From NCBI GenBank assembly GCA_002711995.1, contig PASN01000010.1, forward strand, positions 318,485 to 382,484: a DNA stretch of 64,000 bases. Reading direction: 5' to 3'. Numbering within the stretch: position 1 is the first letter of the stretch; every line of letters begins with the position of its first letter. Under the pieces are notes generated by a model that was given only the letters and a program-made list of their open reading frames with translations, was not told where the DNA came from and made no database searches. Of the stretch, positions 45,283 through 54,025 are shown piece after piece. Origin of the DNA: Halobacteriovoraceae bacterium (GTDB lineage Bacteria; Bdellovibrionota; Bacteriovoracia; Bacteriovoracales; Bacteriovoracaceae). Made by a program: the position numbers and the translations under genes.

Positions 45283-46227
45283 CTAAACTCTTTTTTCGCC
45301 ACCTTTATCTTTAACTTTTTTCTGTCCTGCTGTGACCTTGGTGTAAGCGCTGGACTTGGATACATGGTGGTCTTGTTCAGACCTTGTCTCGCCCATAGAG
45401 TGTTTTTGCTTCCCTTCTTTTTGCTGTTCAAACATTTTAAGTAGAAACTTATCGCTTAGTTTGGGAGCTATGGTCTCCATGACTGTAAATGCTCTCGATG
45501 CAAAACCAATATAAGCGTCACGCTGAGGTTTCTCTGCAGCTTTCAATATAGCCTTGGCGACAATAGACACATCATAAATTGGAGCGGGCAAGGAAGGGCC
45601 ACCCTCCTCAAGAGAGTTTTTAGCATGGTCAGCATATGGAGTGTTAATCGCCGCAGGTCTAACTAACGTAACGGACACCGGAGCCTTCTCTTTAGTAAGC
45701 TCCACCCTTAATGCGTCAGTGAATGCTTTGACCGCGTGCTTAGTTGCAGAATACATACCTTGTAGAGGAATAGCGACACCTGAAACCTCACTTCCAAGGT
45801 TGATTAGCGCCCCCTTTGACTTTTTTAGCTCCGGCAAGGCGACTAGAGATCCATGCCGAATTCCCCAAAAGTTTGTTTCAAACAAATCTTTTTCATCTTC
45901 CAATGAGGTATTGGTGAGTTTTCCAAAAATACTCTTTCCAGCGTTGTTTACCCAAGTATCAATACGGCCATAGGCCTTTATTGCGGTGTCCTTTAGTTTA
46001 ATATGGTCCTCATGCTTTCGAACATCCATGCCTATTCCAACAGCTTCTCCACCTCTGCTTCTAATGTCTTTCACAATATTTTGGATTTCGTCCTCGTGTC
46101 TCGCTCCTATCACGACTCTGGCACCAGCTTTGGCGGCAAGCCTCGCGGTCTCAAGCCCAATTCCACTAGAGGCACCAGTAATCACTATAACTTGGTCTTT
46201 AACAGGTTTAAGTTTGATATTTTTCAT
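45283..46227 (-). CDS. Short-chain dehydrogenase with basic C-terminal tail
   Basis: The protein is 314 residues. It has a classical SDR core: VITGASSGIGLETA, IDTWVNNAGKSIF, catalytic Ser in NLGSEVSG, and Tyr-Lys in YSATKHAVKAF. After about residue 255 comes a 60-residue Lys/Glu/His-rich tail (KEGKQKHSMGETRSEQDHH) ending KDKGGEKRV, probably disordered. The family often sits beside catalases in stress islands. Substrate unknown. GGGG precedes the ATG. It converges on katE and shares its higher G+C. Confidence 0.87.
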   Translation of the reverse strand: MKNIKLKPVKDQVIVITGASSGIGLETARLAAKAGARVVIGARHEDEIQNIVKDIRSRGGEAVGIGMDVRKHEDHIKLKDTAIKAYGRIDTWVNNAGKSIFGKLTNTSLEDEKDLFETNFWGIRHGSLVALPELKKSKGALINLGSEVSGVAIPLQGMYSATKHAVKAFTDALRVELTKEKAPVSVTLVRPAAINTPYADHAKNSLEEGGPSLPAPIYDVSIVAKAILKAAEKPQRDAYIGFASRAFTVMETIAPKLSDKFLLKMFEQQKEGKQKHSMGETRSEQDHHVSKSSAYTKVTAGQKKVKDKGGEKRV

Positions 46228-46327
46228 AATTCGCCCCTTTTTTTTCTAAAGAGATAGTGCAAGACCAAGGCCAGCAAAATATTTAACTTGGTACAAAACC
46301 TGCAGCAATATATGCAAAGGAGTCCAT

Positions 46328-46561
46328 ATGGATGATTTAGAAAGAAGAAAACATATAAAAAAACAAAGAAGAAAATACACAAAGGGAAGATATGCTTTCT
46401 TAGTCGTGCTTTTACTGATGTTTATAGTTTTCCTACCAGTGTGGCCTTATTCCGCCAACTGGGGCTACTACCCTTCCACGGGAGTCGGATTAATGTTTTT
46501 GGTATTTTTAATGTTTCTATTGGGCGTCTTTGCTATTACCGACGATGGCAGTTCGGCGTAA
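46328..46561 (+). CDS. DUF3309-like small membrane protein
   Basis: The protein is 77 residues: a basic N-terminus (ERRKHIKKQRRKYTKGR), two membrane segments, and between them the hallmark LPVWPYSANWGYYPSTGVGL that I associate with DUF3309. Function unknown. AAAGGAG lies 7-8 bases upstream of the ATG. It ends 2 bases before the next gene starts. Confidence 0.65.
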   Translation: MDDLERRKHIKKQRRKYTKGRYAFLVVLLLMFIVFLPVWPYSANWGYYPSTGVGLMFLVFLMFLLGVFAITDDGSSA

Positions 46562-46563
46562 AA

Positions 46564-46875
46564 ATGAATAGTGTAATACTTTTCAGTTTTCTTATATCAG
46601 GTATGCTCTTTTCTGGTGAATTTAGGGTTATTCAATGTGACGAGACTTATCACAATTTACAATCAAAGGTTTTGAAAAAAAATAAATTCTTAGCTAAGGA
46701 TCTCAAGCTACAATTACAACTGAAAAAGGAAATTCAAGGTTGTCAGTTAATTGGACTTGATGGCGGTGTTAAGGCAAGTTCTAAAAAGATTTTCAAATTA
46801 GAGACACTTGAAGCTTTGATAAACTCCATGCCTATGCGCCAAGCGGAACTTCGAGAACAAGGCCAAAATAATTAG
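46564..46875 (+). CDS. Small exported protein, unknown function
   Basis: The ATG at 46564 opens a signal peptide (MNSVILFSFLISGMLFSGE); the longer overlapping frame from 46441 would run through the DUF3309-like gene and lacks a signal. The mature part is about 85 residues, helical and Lys-rich, with two Cys (IQCDETY, IQGCQLI). The start codon is 2 bases after the previous stop, so translation is probably coupled. No family recognised. Confidence 0.6.
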   Translation: MNSVILFSFLISGMLFSGEFRVIQCDETYHNLQSKVLKKNKFLAKDLKLQLQLKKEIQGCQLIGLDGGVKASSKKIFKLETLEALINSMPMRQAELREQGQNN

Positions 46876-46886
46876 AGAATATAGCT

Positions 46887-47456
46887 TTAATCTGGCCTGC
46901 AAACGTTAACGCTTACATGATCATTGAAATCCGTCCAAGCTGAAACTGAATCACAACCTCCTTCATATTCACAGTCTGAGTCAGAAGAACACTCACTATC
47001 AGATCTCTCACATTTTCCAGATAAGCAGCTTCCTTCGTACATACAATCAGAAGAAAAGCTACATTCTCTACCTCCGTTGTCTTCGATCAATTCACTCCTT
47101 AGCTGCTCTCTCTTGAACTTTTCAAGCCCTACGGAGTATCCTTTTTTGAACTTAGGGTTGAGCTTTTCACACCTTGGATGTGGCGCTTCTCCATCTTCTC
47201 CAAGGTCTTGGCCATTTTCGTAAGTGCAGTATTTCTTAAGGCCAACCTGAAAGCCTTTTATGTAATCCTTGCCCTTGATCTGCATGCCGTATTCAGAGCA
47301 GTCATTTGCATATTCGCTAGTCTTAGGATTAGCTTCTCCACCCATTGCATCTGATCTACCAAGCTCAAACCAGTTTTGATTGGCACAATCCTCTTTGCTT
47401 AAAGAGCTACAACCATTTAAAAGGAGTATTATTAATAGATTAAATATTGCTTTCAT
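46887..47456 (-). CDS. Lipoprotein with DUF2799-like and Cys-rich regions
   Basis: A lipobox LLNGC (Cys16) ends a short signal sequence, so the mature protein is probably lipid-anchored. Residues 20-120 follow the DUF2799 pattern (CANQNWFELGRSDAMGG, CSEYGMQIKGKDYIKGFQVGL, YCTYENGQDLG). The last 65 residues carry paired Cys units (CSFSSDCMYEGSCLSGKC, CSSDSDCEYEGGC) resembling small disulfide-rich repeats. Location is likely the periplasmic face of a membrane. AAAAGG precedes the ATG. Function unknown. Confidence 0.72.
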   Translation of the reverse strand: MKAIFNLLIILLLNGCSSLSKEDCANQNWFELGRSDAMGGEANPKTSEYANDCSEYGMQIKGKDYIKGFQVGLKKYCTYENGQDLGEDGEAPHPRCEKLNPKFKKGYSVGLEKFKREQLRSELIEDNGGRECSFSSDCMYEGSCLSGKCERSDSECSSDSDCEYEGGCDSVSAWTDFNDHVSVNVCRPD

Positions 47457-47681
47457 TTGGAGACCTTTTTTTTATTAACTCACTTTACATCAAAGATTTA
47501 GATTATTTACCATAATCTTCTGATTAGACTCAATTTATGAGTTGAATATCCAGCTTGAAAGTGAACTCGCCATCATAAACCACAGATTAAAAGTTGTCTC
47601 TAAATCTGTAACGTCTTCCTTATTCTTACCTTAGTCCAGCAAGGGATGCAAAGTAAGTTGATTGGAAGCAAATCTTCCCAA

Positions 47682-48134
47682 TTATTTTAACTTTACCTGT
47701 AAACCATGCAAAAAATTTCGAAGAACCTGGTCCATGCACTTTCTAAAGTTTCTGTGGCCTGGTTTTCTAAAAAAAGCGCCTACCTCGCTTTTACTCATTT
47801 TAAAATCTGCCAATTGCAATACAGTGACGACATCATCCGACCTAAGACTAAAGGCTATCATAAGCTTTCTAAGCACAATATTATTGTTTAGTCGTGATTC
47901 AGGCTCCGGTGTATTGCCTTCCTTAGCTCCACGTTTTTTGATAATGAGTCCATTTAAAAAGGCCGCAAGCTCCCTGTCTTCGAGCTTAAGAAAGTCTGGC
48001 GCATCGTCTTTTTTAAGCCAACTACTCACCTGACTTCTACTGACTTCAGTTCCACCTAGAAGAAAAGTTTCGATCATTTCATCATCAGCAAAATTCAGTA
48101 TGTAACGAAGCCTTCTCAACACATCATTATTCAT
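47682..48134 (-). CDS. DUF1456 (YehS-like) protein
   Basis: The protein is 150 residues built of two repeats of a helix-turn-helix-like unit: NNDVLRRLRYILNFADDEMI...SRSQVSSWLKKDD (1-45) and NNIVLRKLMIAFSLRSDDVV...SKSEVGAFFRKPGH (83-125). This duplicated structure is diagnostic of DUF1456/YehS. Function is not established. AAAGG precedes the ATG. Confidence 0.85.
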   Translation of the reverse strand: MNNDVLRRLRYILNFADDEMIETFLLGGTEVSRSQVSSWLKKDDAPDFLKLEDRELAAFLNGLIIKKRGAKEGNTPEPESRLNNNIVLRKLMIAFSLRSDDVVTVLQLADFKMSKSEVGAFFRKPGHRNFRKCMDQVLRNFLHGLQVKLK

Positions 48135-48177
48135 TTATTAACCTTTATTTATTGGACTTTAAATTACGCTACTGCAA

Positions 48178-48540
48178 CTAAAGTGCTTGCTCAAGACCAA
48201 TAATGCTTCCACATGGATCTTTTATCTGAACAATCTTGGTATTGGTTTCTTTTACTTCTATTGGCCCTCTGAAAACTTCACCACCAAGTTCACTTGCTTT
48301 CTTTATAAAGTATTCCAAGTCATCTACTTGCCAATAGCCTATAGCGCCACCAGTTGAGCTAGGGTTCTTATCATCTTCCAGACATATTTCTAAAATGGAG
48401 TTTCCAATAAGAAATGAAACAAAGTTTTGCTGAACTTCGATTGGTTCCACATCAAAAAGCGGCTGATAAAACTTGCTACTATCAGAAATATTATTTGAGA
48501 TTAATCGCAATGTTCTTAGACCAAATACTTTCGACATCAT
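48178..48540 (-). CDS. VOC-superfamily (glyoxalase-like) protein
   Basis: The protein is 120 residues in the double beta-alpha-beta-beta-beta arrangement. It opens LRLISNNISDSSKFYQPLFD, has a middle IGYWQVDDLEYFIKKASELG, and ends IVQIKDPCGSIIGLEQAL, as in glyoxalase/bleomycin resistance proteins. Metal-ligand positions are only partly kept (Glu in LEQ). It may act as a small lyase or binding protein. No Shine-Dalgarno is seen; ATG codons at 48540 and 48537 are both possible. Confidence 0.8.
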   Translation of the reverse strand: MMSKVFGLRTLRLISNNISDSSKFYQPLFDVEPIEVQQNFVSFLIGNSILEICLEDDKNPSSTGGAIGYWQVDDLEYFIKKASELGGEVFRGPIEVKETNTKIVQIKDPCGSIIGLEQAL

Positions 48541-48841
48541 TGAAAGGTACCGGTAATTTTACGACTCAACAAGAACTAATACCCAGTGAAAGAAGCTAAA
48601 TTACAGGGCACACAAATTCTTTAATGCTGCTACTCACTTTTAAATTCAACCAGTTAGGGCGAAATTAGAATGAAGTGTATTCTATTTAGACACTTTCGGC
48701 CCTACAAGGAAAAGACTTCAATGAATCTGTTGCCATAAGAGATTGTCCCCTAAGATAAATGTAACTAAACATAAACTAAGGTCCATAGCCATGTAGTAAC
48801 TTTTGCGAGGACCTGTAGTAGCTTTTTAAAAGGAGCAAAAC
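48541..48841. promoter_or_regulatory. Intergenic region with a direct repeat before the 48842 gene
   Basis: The 301-base space separates divergent genes. TGTAGTAACTTTT (48792-48804) is repeated as TGTAGTAGCTTTT (48814-48826), spaced 22 bases start to start, two helical turns, and ends 15 bases before the ATG of the 48842 gene. This is a possible activator site or promoter duplication. The rest of the gap shows nothing I can name. Confidence 0.35.
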
Positions 48842-49435
48842 ATGAAACAAATTATTGCTACATTAGTCCTTCTAATTTCACTACCATCTATGGCCGACGT
48901 ATTTTTTGCTGGAGATGATGTCAATTTTATCAAAACAGATTCAAGTAGAAAGCATATTAAGTTAAGTCACTGTAGAGCGACTTCAGAGACATCGGCTTCA
49001 TGTGAACGACTTGTAAAGGTTGAAAAATCTCAGTTTCTCGGCATGAAGGCCTGTCTTTCTGGCAAGATGGCAATGAGAACGGTTCAAACAACATTTGCCG
49101 GTTTCATGTCGTTTGCATTTGCAATTAACATACCTCAAAGTGCAGGATTAACGGCACTACCTATGACATTAACAGTGCCAATGGCAGCAAATGGAGCTAA
49201 GGGTGTTTCTAGAGCTGCAAAGCAGTTTAGTGTTTATAGTTCTGATACAGCAAATGACAGAGACTACATTTCTTCAATCATGGACAGTGAAGACTTCATT
49301 AGTCTACTCGAGGAATCATTGTACAAAACCTATGACTGCGATGTTCACGGTGCTTGGGAAGAAACAACTGGCTTGTTTGAGTTTAATATGTCTAGAGCTC
49401 AGAAAAACAATCTAAAAATGGCCGCTAAGAGTTAA
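48842..49435 (+). CDS. Exported protein of unknown function
   Basis: The protein is 197 residues with a signal peptide (MKQIIATLVLLISLPSMADV) and AAAAGGAG upstream. The mature part has an N-terminal Cys pair (SHCRATSETSASCERL), a central hydrophobic stretch (MSFAFAINIPQSAGLTALPM, about 90-110) that could insert in a membrane, and a Cys near the end (DCDVHGAW). No family recognised. A strong hairpin follows the stop. Confidence 0.65.
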   Translation: MKQIIATLVLLISLPSMADVFFAGDDVNFIKTDSSRKHIKLSHCRATSETSASCERLVKVEKSQFLGMKACLSGKMAMRTVQTTFAGFMSFAFAINIPQSAGLTALPMTLTVPMAANGAKGVSRAAKQFSVYSSDTANDRDYISSIMDSEDFISLLEESLYKTYDCDVHGAWEETTGLFEFNMSRAQKNNLKMAAKS

Positions 49436-49452
49436 TCAAATATTAAAGTCCA

Positions 49453-49479
49453 CGGCCTTCTTTCTTTAAAAGAGGGCCG
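49453..49479. terminator. Hairpin between convergent genes
   Basis: CGGCCTTCTTT pairs with AAAGAGGGCCG (11 bp, one T-G pair) over about 5 bases in the 47-base gap between the 48842 and 49483 genes. Flanking T-runs are short. Confidence 0.55.
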
Positions 49480-49482
49480 ATG

Positions 49483-50031
49483 CTAACTTCCAACTTCGCC
49501 AACCTTTTGAAAACCGTACCTAAGATACCAATCCTTTTTCCAGTCATTTGCATCTGCCCTAAGACATAAAGAAAATACTTTTTCATCAAGTGCCAGATTA
49601 GAAATAGCATTTAACAGATTATTCCCAAGTCCTTGTCCTCTAAAAGAGCTGACAACATCAACATCCTGTAGTCTGTAGATAACTTTACCATTGTAGCTTA
49701 TAGGTATGATTCCAATCTCCCCAACACACTCTTCGTTCAAATAGGCCAAGAACCATTTTCCATGATTGTTCTCAACTTGATGTTTAATAGCTGAAATCAT
49801 TTTCTTGATATCTTCACTAGAAAAGTCGCCAAACTCTTTTTCAACTTCAGACCTTAAATTAAACATCTCATTCCAAAGAGGTTCTGAGTTAACTTCCTTA
49901 AGCTCCAACCTAGTGTCTTTCCTATTAGATAACTCCAACCACATAGACCAAGACGGAGTTTCATATATCTTGTGTGGGTTTACAAGATCTTCCGAGATCA
50001 TAAAAATTTTCTGCAAGCTTGGATTTTCCAT
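49483..50031 (-). CDS. GNAT acetyltransferase
   Basis: The protein is 182 residues. The C-terminal half holds the acetyl-CoA site: GKWFLAYLNEECVGEIGII, YRLQDVDVVSSFRGQGLGNNLL (Q/R-x-x-G-x-G/A loop as FRGQGLG), and a closing DWYLRYGFQKVG. The first 60 residues are less conserved. It transfers acetyl to an unknown amine in the cytoplasm. Confidence 0.83.
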   Translation of the reverse strand: MENPSLQKIFMISEDLVNPHKIYETPSWSMWLELSNRKDTRLELKEVNSEPLWNEMFNLRSEVEKEFGDFSSEDIKKMISAIKHQVENNHGKWFLAYLNEECVGEIGIIPISYNGKVIYRLQDVDVVSSFRGQGLGNNLLNAISNLALDEKVFSLCLRADANDWKKDWYLRYGFQKVGEVGS

Positions 50032-50103
50032 CAGACCTATGGTCTAGCTAGTGAAATTTATGATGTAAAACAACAGGGTGTCTCAAACTATTACCGCTAA
50101 TCT

Positions 50104-50979
50104 CTACTTTAAAAGCTCTTGGATTCGTTTCAGGAACCAGTCATACTTTCTTCCCAAAGTTTTGTTTTCTTTTTGTATAAGGTAGTACTTATCAAAGACA
50201 GAAACCTTATTTTTCAAAATCGACAAGTTAAGCTCTTTTGAAAAGTTCTGTATAAATCTTTTAGGCATAACTGTAAAACCTAGCCCCATGGAGACTGGAA
50301 GAAGAATCTGATTGATCTGATTAATATAAGTGACGCTTGATATGGCGCTTGATCTTAGCTCATCCTTAAAATTGGCCCTTAATAGGCGTTCGAGGTAGGC
50401 CCTACCATCAGGGTGATCTACAAATCCAATCTCCTCAATAAGGCCTGGGCGCATTTTCAAACCTTTTGGATACACAATGCAAAGCTGTTCTTGTCCAACT
50501 TCTTTTTCTGTAATATTTGCTAGTTGAGTCTGAGTAGTTTTAATTCCGATATCCACTTCGCTATTTAAGACCATTTTCTCTATTAAATGATCTGGCGCTG
50601 CCTCGAGATGGACTTTTAGCTTAGGGTACTTTTTAGAACGCTCCAAGAAGCTAGGATATAAAATCATGGCCAATGTCCCAGAGCAGGCCACCCTTATCTC
50701 CCCCTCAGTTTCATCCTCAGATGAAAGTATATCCATTAACTCAATTTCATCTTCCCTCTTCTTCAATGCGAATTGATAAAGGATCTCTCCTTCTCTAGTC
50801 AGTTCAAAACTCTTTCCTGACCTTCTAAGCAGTAAATGGCCAAGGGACTCCTCTAACTTCTTAATATGTTGGCTTACCCCAGGTTGAGTCATGTGAAGGA
50901 TTTCTGAGGTCTTTGTGAAGTGTTTTTGTTCCACAAGGGTTGAAAATGTCTGTAACCATAGCTCGTTAATCATGAGCAT
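50104..50979 (-). CDS. LysR-family transcriptional regulator
   Basis: The protein is 291 residues with an N-terminal winged helix (WLQTFSTLVEQKHFTKTSEIL, MTQPGVSQHIKKLEESLG, SGKSFELTREGE) and a periplasmic-binding-like effector domain from about 90 (GEIRVACSGTLAMILYPSFL, DIGIKTT, VSMGLGFTVMPKRF). It is divergent from a VOC enzyme gene 89 bases away, with a T-N11-A site between them, so it probably controls that gene and itself. ATG codons at 50979 and 50973 are both possible. Confidence 0.88.
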   Translation of the reverse strand: MLMINELWLQTFSTLVEQKHFTKTSEILHMTQPGVSQHIKKLEESLGHLLLRRSGKSFELTREGEILYQFALKKREDEIELMDILSSEDETEGEIRVACSGTLAMILYPSFLERSKKYPKLKVHLEAAPDHLIEKMVLNSEVDIGIKTTQTQLANITEKEVGQEQLCIVYPKGLKMRPGLIEEIGFVDHPDGRAYLERLLRANFKDELRSSAISSVTYINQINQILLPVSMGLGFTVMPKRFIQNFSKELNLSILKNKVSVFDKYYLIQKENKTLGRKYDWFLKRIQELLK

Positions 50980-50992
50980 ACATTACACTAGA

Positions 50993-51007
50993 TTATCATT
51001 TGTATAA
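50993..51007. promoter_or_regulatory. LysR-type T-N11-A motif
   Basis: TTAT-CATTTGT-ATAA is a dyad of T-N11-A form 14 bases upstream of the LysR start in the divergent promoter region with the VOC gene. This is the expected place for a LysR recognition site. Confidence 0.45.
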
Positions 51008-51068
51008 AGTTTAATAATTTCTAACAATCATAGGAATAAGCTAATGTAGAGAAAACAAGGAGGAACAA

Positions 51069-51572
51069 ATGGCAAACAATGTCTACCCTAGAACGTTTTC
51101 ACATATAGGGATCTCGGTCCCGGATCTTGACGCGGCTGTTAAATTTTATACCGAAGTCTTGGGATGGTACCTTATTATGAAACCAACAGAAATAGTTGAA
51201 GACTCTTCGCCCATTGGAGAAATGTGCACAGATGTGTTCGGAGAAGGCTGGGACAAATTCAGAATTGCCCACCTTTCCACAGGAGATCGAATCGGAGTTG
51301 AGCTTTTTGAATTTAAGAACCAAACTAACCCCGAAAATAACTTTGAGTACTGGAAAACGGGAATTTTTCACTTCTGTGTTCAGGACCCTAATGTGGAAGA
51401 GCTTGCGGACAAGATTGTCGCAGCAGGTGGGAGGCGCCGTATGGAAGGGCCACGTTATTACTATCCAGGAGAAAAGCCATACAGAATGATCTATATGGAA
51501 GATCCATTTGGAAACATTCTAGAAATCTATAGTCATAGTTATGAATTGATTTATTCGGCTGGAGCTTACTAA
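51069..51572 (+). CDS. VOC-superfamily enzyme (glyoxalase/dioxygenase-like)
   Basis: The protein is 167 residues. It opens FSHIGISVPDLDAAVKFYTEVLGW, with metal-ligand His in SHIG, and repeats the module at FHFCVQDPNVEELADKIVAAGG. It ends YMEDPFGNILEIYSHSYEL, where Glu in LEI is the other ligand. Type I extradiol dioxygenases, glyoxalases and fosfomycin-type enzymes share this layout. GGAGGAAC precedes the start. The divergent LysR gene suggests induction by its substrate. Confidence 0.85.
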   Translation: MANNVYPRTFSHIGISVPDLDAAVKFYTEVLGWYLIMKPTEIVEDSSPIGEMCTDVFGEGWDKFRIAHLSTGDRIGVELFEFKNQTNPENNFEYWKTGIFHFCVQDPNVEELADKIVAAGGRRRMEGPRYYYPGEKPYRMIYMEDPFGNILEIYSHSYELIYSAGAY

Positions 51573-51633
51573 TTTAGTTTTAGCAGAATATTTCCCAATG
51601 GGGAAATTGTCTGGAGCTATTTTCATCTCCACT

Positions 51634-51659
51634 TAAGTCTCTATCTAGATAGAGACTTA
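51634..51659. terminator. Bidirectional terminator between convergent genes
   Basis: TAAGTCTCTATCT and AGATAGAGACTTA form a perfect 13+13 palindrome, followed rightward by TTATTTTAT. It lies between the VOC gene and the leftward exported-protein gene. A second small hairpin (ATTTCCC/GGGAAAT, 51590-51607) precedes it. Confidence 0.65.
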
Positions 51660-51667
51660 TTTTATGA

Positions 51668-52183
51668 CTATAAATCTTCGATTACTCGAGTTTTTAATCC
51701 TACGAATGATGTTGAACGTGTAAATACATCGACTTTTGAGTAAGAACACTCTCCAAAGCAAGCTGGATTTAACTTATCTACTAGAGCACGCCCATTGAAC
51801 CTTATTTTTTTTGAATATTTGTACTTATGCTCAACTTGATACCCCAATTCATCTAATACTGTTTCGATTGAGTAAGCCAATCCGTCTTCACTCCTAACAA
51901 AGTAAGGAGTGACACTAATCTTTGTACTATAGCCTACAATATCGACCCATTTGTCTGCAACAAAGTCCCTCTTCATAGAGGCAGTCAAGCTAACAAAAAG
52001 ATCCTGACATTTTGCGTTTTCAACAGCAACTCCTAGCTTATCAAGAGCTTGAATAAATATTGAACTCACTTCATGTTCACCATAGGCATGGCCACATAAG
52101 CGAAATGAACTAAACTCTATATCTGTAGCTGCAAAGCTCATTAATGGAGTTGAAACAAGTAAAGCAATTAATAATTTTCTCAT
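51668..52183 (-). CDS. Small exported protein, unknown function
   Basis: The protein is 171 residues with signal peptide MRKLLIALLVSTPLMSFAA and AAGGA upstream. The mature part contains a repeated-strand pattern (DIEFSSFRLCGHAYGEHEV, DLFVSLTASM, ISVTPYFVRSEDGL) and four Cys, two of them as CFGEC near residue 150. It may be a periplasmic domain of the kind that binds peptides or sugars, but I recognise no family. Confidence 0.62.
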   Translation of the reverse strand: MRKLLIALLVSTPLMSFAATDIEFSSFRLCGHAYGEHEVSSIFIQALDKLGVAVENAKCQDLFVSLTASMKRDFVADKWVDIVGYSTKISVTPYFVRSEDGLAYSIETVLDELGYQVEHKYKYSKKIRFNGRALVDKLNPACFGECSYSKVDVFTRSTSFVGLKTRVIEDL

Positions 52184-52239
52184 GTTTTATCCTTACATTA
52201 AAAAGTCCCAGGTTTGGTTACTAGGACCTCGACCAGAAT

Positions 52240-52752
52240 TTAAATACATGGCAGAGAGACAATGTTATATAAGAATCGACCCAAAAGCTTACCTTCGGTG
52301 TCAAAGTATTCATACACACCATTATTCGGGTAGTAGCCTCCATACCCTGCAACATAAGCTCTACCTCTTGCTATTTTGGAATAATCCAGGTCAGGATAAG
52401 CTATCCCAGACAATATTTTATCGGCCTTTGCCAAGTGATACATGAAAAGAGTTGAGTATAACGACTTTGTACTGCCATTCTCATATGGGGCATCTGGAGT
52501 TAGACTATCCATACAATCGTATTTCTTTGGGCCGCGCAGACAATTATTAACTTGCCTTCCATCCATTTCAACTTCGATTGTCTCAATGATTTCTCTATCT
52601 GGATTTCCGCTAACTAAGATATCATTATTATTAACTGTCACTCCAACTTCAACCCAGTTGTTATCGCCAGGCAAGTAGGAAGTACAAGAAAATTCGGAAG
52701 AAAACCCTAATGCAGAAGTAAAAAGAGCAATCCCAAAAATAAGTTTTTTCAT
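52240..52752 (-). CDS. Small exported protein, unknown function
   Basis: The protein is 170 residues with signal peptide MKKLIFGIALFTSALGFSSE and AGGAG 6 bases upstream. The mature part has Cys in FSCTSY, NNCLRGPKKYDCMD and SLPCI and is Gly/Tyr-rich in the middle (RAYVAGYGGYYPNNGVYEYF). No family recognised. It lies 56 bases upstream of the 51668 gene on the same strand. Confidence 0.62.
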   Translation of the reverse strand: MKKLIFGIALFTSALGFSSEFSCTSYLPGDNNWVEVGVTVNNNDILVSGNPDREIIETIEVEMDGRQVNNCLRGPKKYDCMDSLTPDAPYENGSTKSLYSTLFMYHLAKADKILSGIAYPDLDYSKIARGRAYVAGYGGYYPNNGVYEYFDTEGKLLGRFLYNIVSLPCI

Positions 52753-53021
52753 CTAGTTCTCCTATGTAATAAACGAATGTTTTTTAGTAATAATAAAATT
52801 CAATAATAAATATTCTCTCAGTTATAATGACTGGATGATATAGGCGTAGCTCAAATTACATGGGGGGTGTTAGGATTCTAACAGTGTTAAATCACCAAAA
52901 TCATGGAGAATTGAGGCTATTGGTTCTTTAGTTGGCATAAAAGATGGCCTGAGCTTTAAGCGGTTTGAGCTGATACAATTTTTGGTCTTTTAATAAAACC
53001 CACGTCTGATAAATTATTTTT

Positions 53022-53561
53022 CTACTTTAGAGTGCAAACTTCAAAATCTGTTGTATCAATTTCACCCTTAACAAGAATATGTGGAATAAAAGCAAACCAT
53101 AAATACTTTCCGCCGTCTCTACTTACTTCATTCCAAAAGTTTAAAGTTTCTTGAGGTACTTTTTCTATCTCTTGATACGACTTATTAAATATAGCGACTT
53201 CATTTTCACTAATTGAAAAGTCGCCTTTCTTTTGTTTTTTGTTTCTATTAAAGACAACTGCATCATACTTTCCAAGTATCTGATCTATATGCACTTTAAA
53301 ATACTCAGTCCTAACTAGTTTGAAGTCTTTTTCAATTCTTCTCAGGTGATTTACAATTTGTTGTGGGTCAAGTGCTGAAAACTGGACAACGTCATTCCAC
53401 TTGCAATTTAGTTTTGGGATTATTCCTTTCATTAAGTCTTCCCGACCTTTATATTTTCGAGCATGGCCTTTATATAAATCACTTTCCTTATCCATTTGAT
53501 TAAGAGGAATCAAAGAATCTCCTTCAAATGGGACAGGCTTCATATGGTAGATAAAGCTCAT
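53022..53561 (-). CDS. Uncharacterised cytoplasmic protein coupled to a GNAT
   Basis: The protein is 179 residues without signal or membrane segment. It begins MSFIYHMKPVPFEGDSLIPL and contains LNCKWNDVVQFSALDPQQIV. I know no function for it. Its start overlaps the last base of the upstream acetyltransferase stop, so the two are translated together, and its product may be the substrate, partner or successor step of that enzyme. Confidence 0.65.
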   Translation of the reverse strand: MSFIYHMKPVPFEGDSLIPLNQMDKESDLYKGHARKYKGREDLMKGIIPKLNCKWNDVVQFSALDPQQIVNHLRRIEKDFKLVRTEYFKVHIDQILGKYDAVVFNRNKKQKKGDFSISENEVAIFNKSYQEIEKVPQETLNFWNEVSRDGGKYLWFAFIPHILVKGEIDTTDFEVCTLK

Positions 53562-54025
53562 TAATTACCTTCAACAACTTTAATTAATAACTGACATGGA
53601 TTTGATTCATCCCATAGAGTTGGGAAAACTTCCAACTCTTTAAAACCAAACGATTTATAAAAAAGTCTTGTTTTCTTATAAAATTCACACTCTCTTTCAG
53701 CACTTAGAGTTTTGACCTGTAAAAACTCAATATTTTTCCTAAGTAAAACTTTCTCAGCTTCAATTAATAACTTCCTTCCAACTCCCTTTCTATGAAAAGC
53801 AGGTATAACTCCCATAACGTAAACTTCGGCAGCATATGGACTATGTTCTTTAAGAGACAAGAAACCAATAGTTTTCCCATTCTCTGTAGCAACCAGCATT
53901 GGAAGCCCTTTAGATTCTTTAATGTATGCTAATGTGGACTCTTCAAGGCCAAACCACTCAGGAACAGATCTAAGTACAAATTCACATACATCAGGGTTAC
54001 CCTTTTCAAGATACTCAAACTTCAT
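53561..54025 (-). CDS. GNAT acetyltransferase
   Basis: The protein is 154 residues with a complete Acetyltransf_1 domain: MLVATENGKTIGFLSLKEHS, AEVYVMGVIPAFHRKGVGRKLL with the acetyl-CoA loop RKGVG, and a terminal FYKSFGFKELEVFPTLWDES. It is the first gene of a two-gene unit with the uncharacterised 53022 gene. The substrate is unknown. Confidence 0.87.
   Translation of the reverse strand: MKFEYLEKGNPDVCEFVLRSVPEWFGLEESTLAYIKESKGLPMLVATENGKTIGFLSLKEHSPYAAEVYVMGVIPAFHRKGVGRKLLIEAEKVLLRKNIEFLQVKTLSAERECEFYKKTRLFYKSFGFKELEVFPTLWDESNPCQLLIKVVEGN

Noticed and set aside
45283-46227. Possible duplication of the 11826 SDR
   Set aside because: It shares only general SDR motifs; the sequence, length and C-terminal tail differ, so it is not a recent copy like the 6654 remnant.
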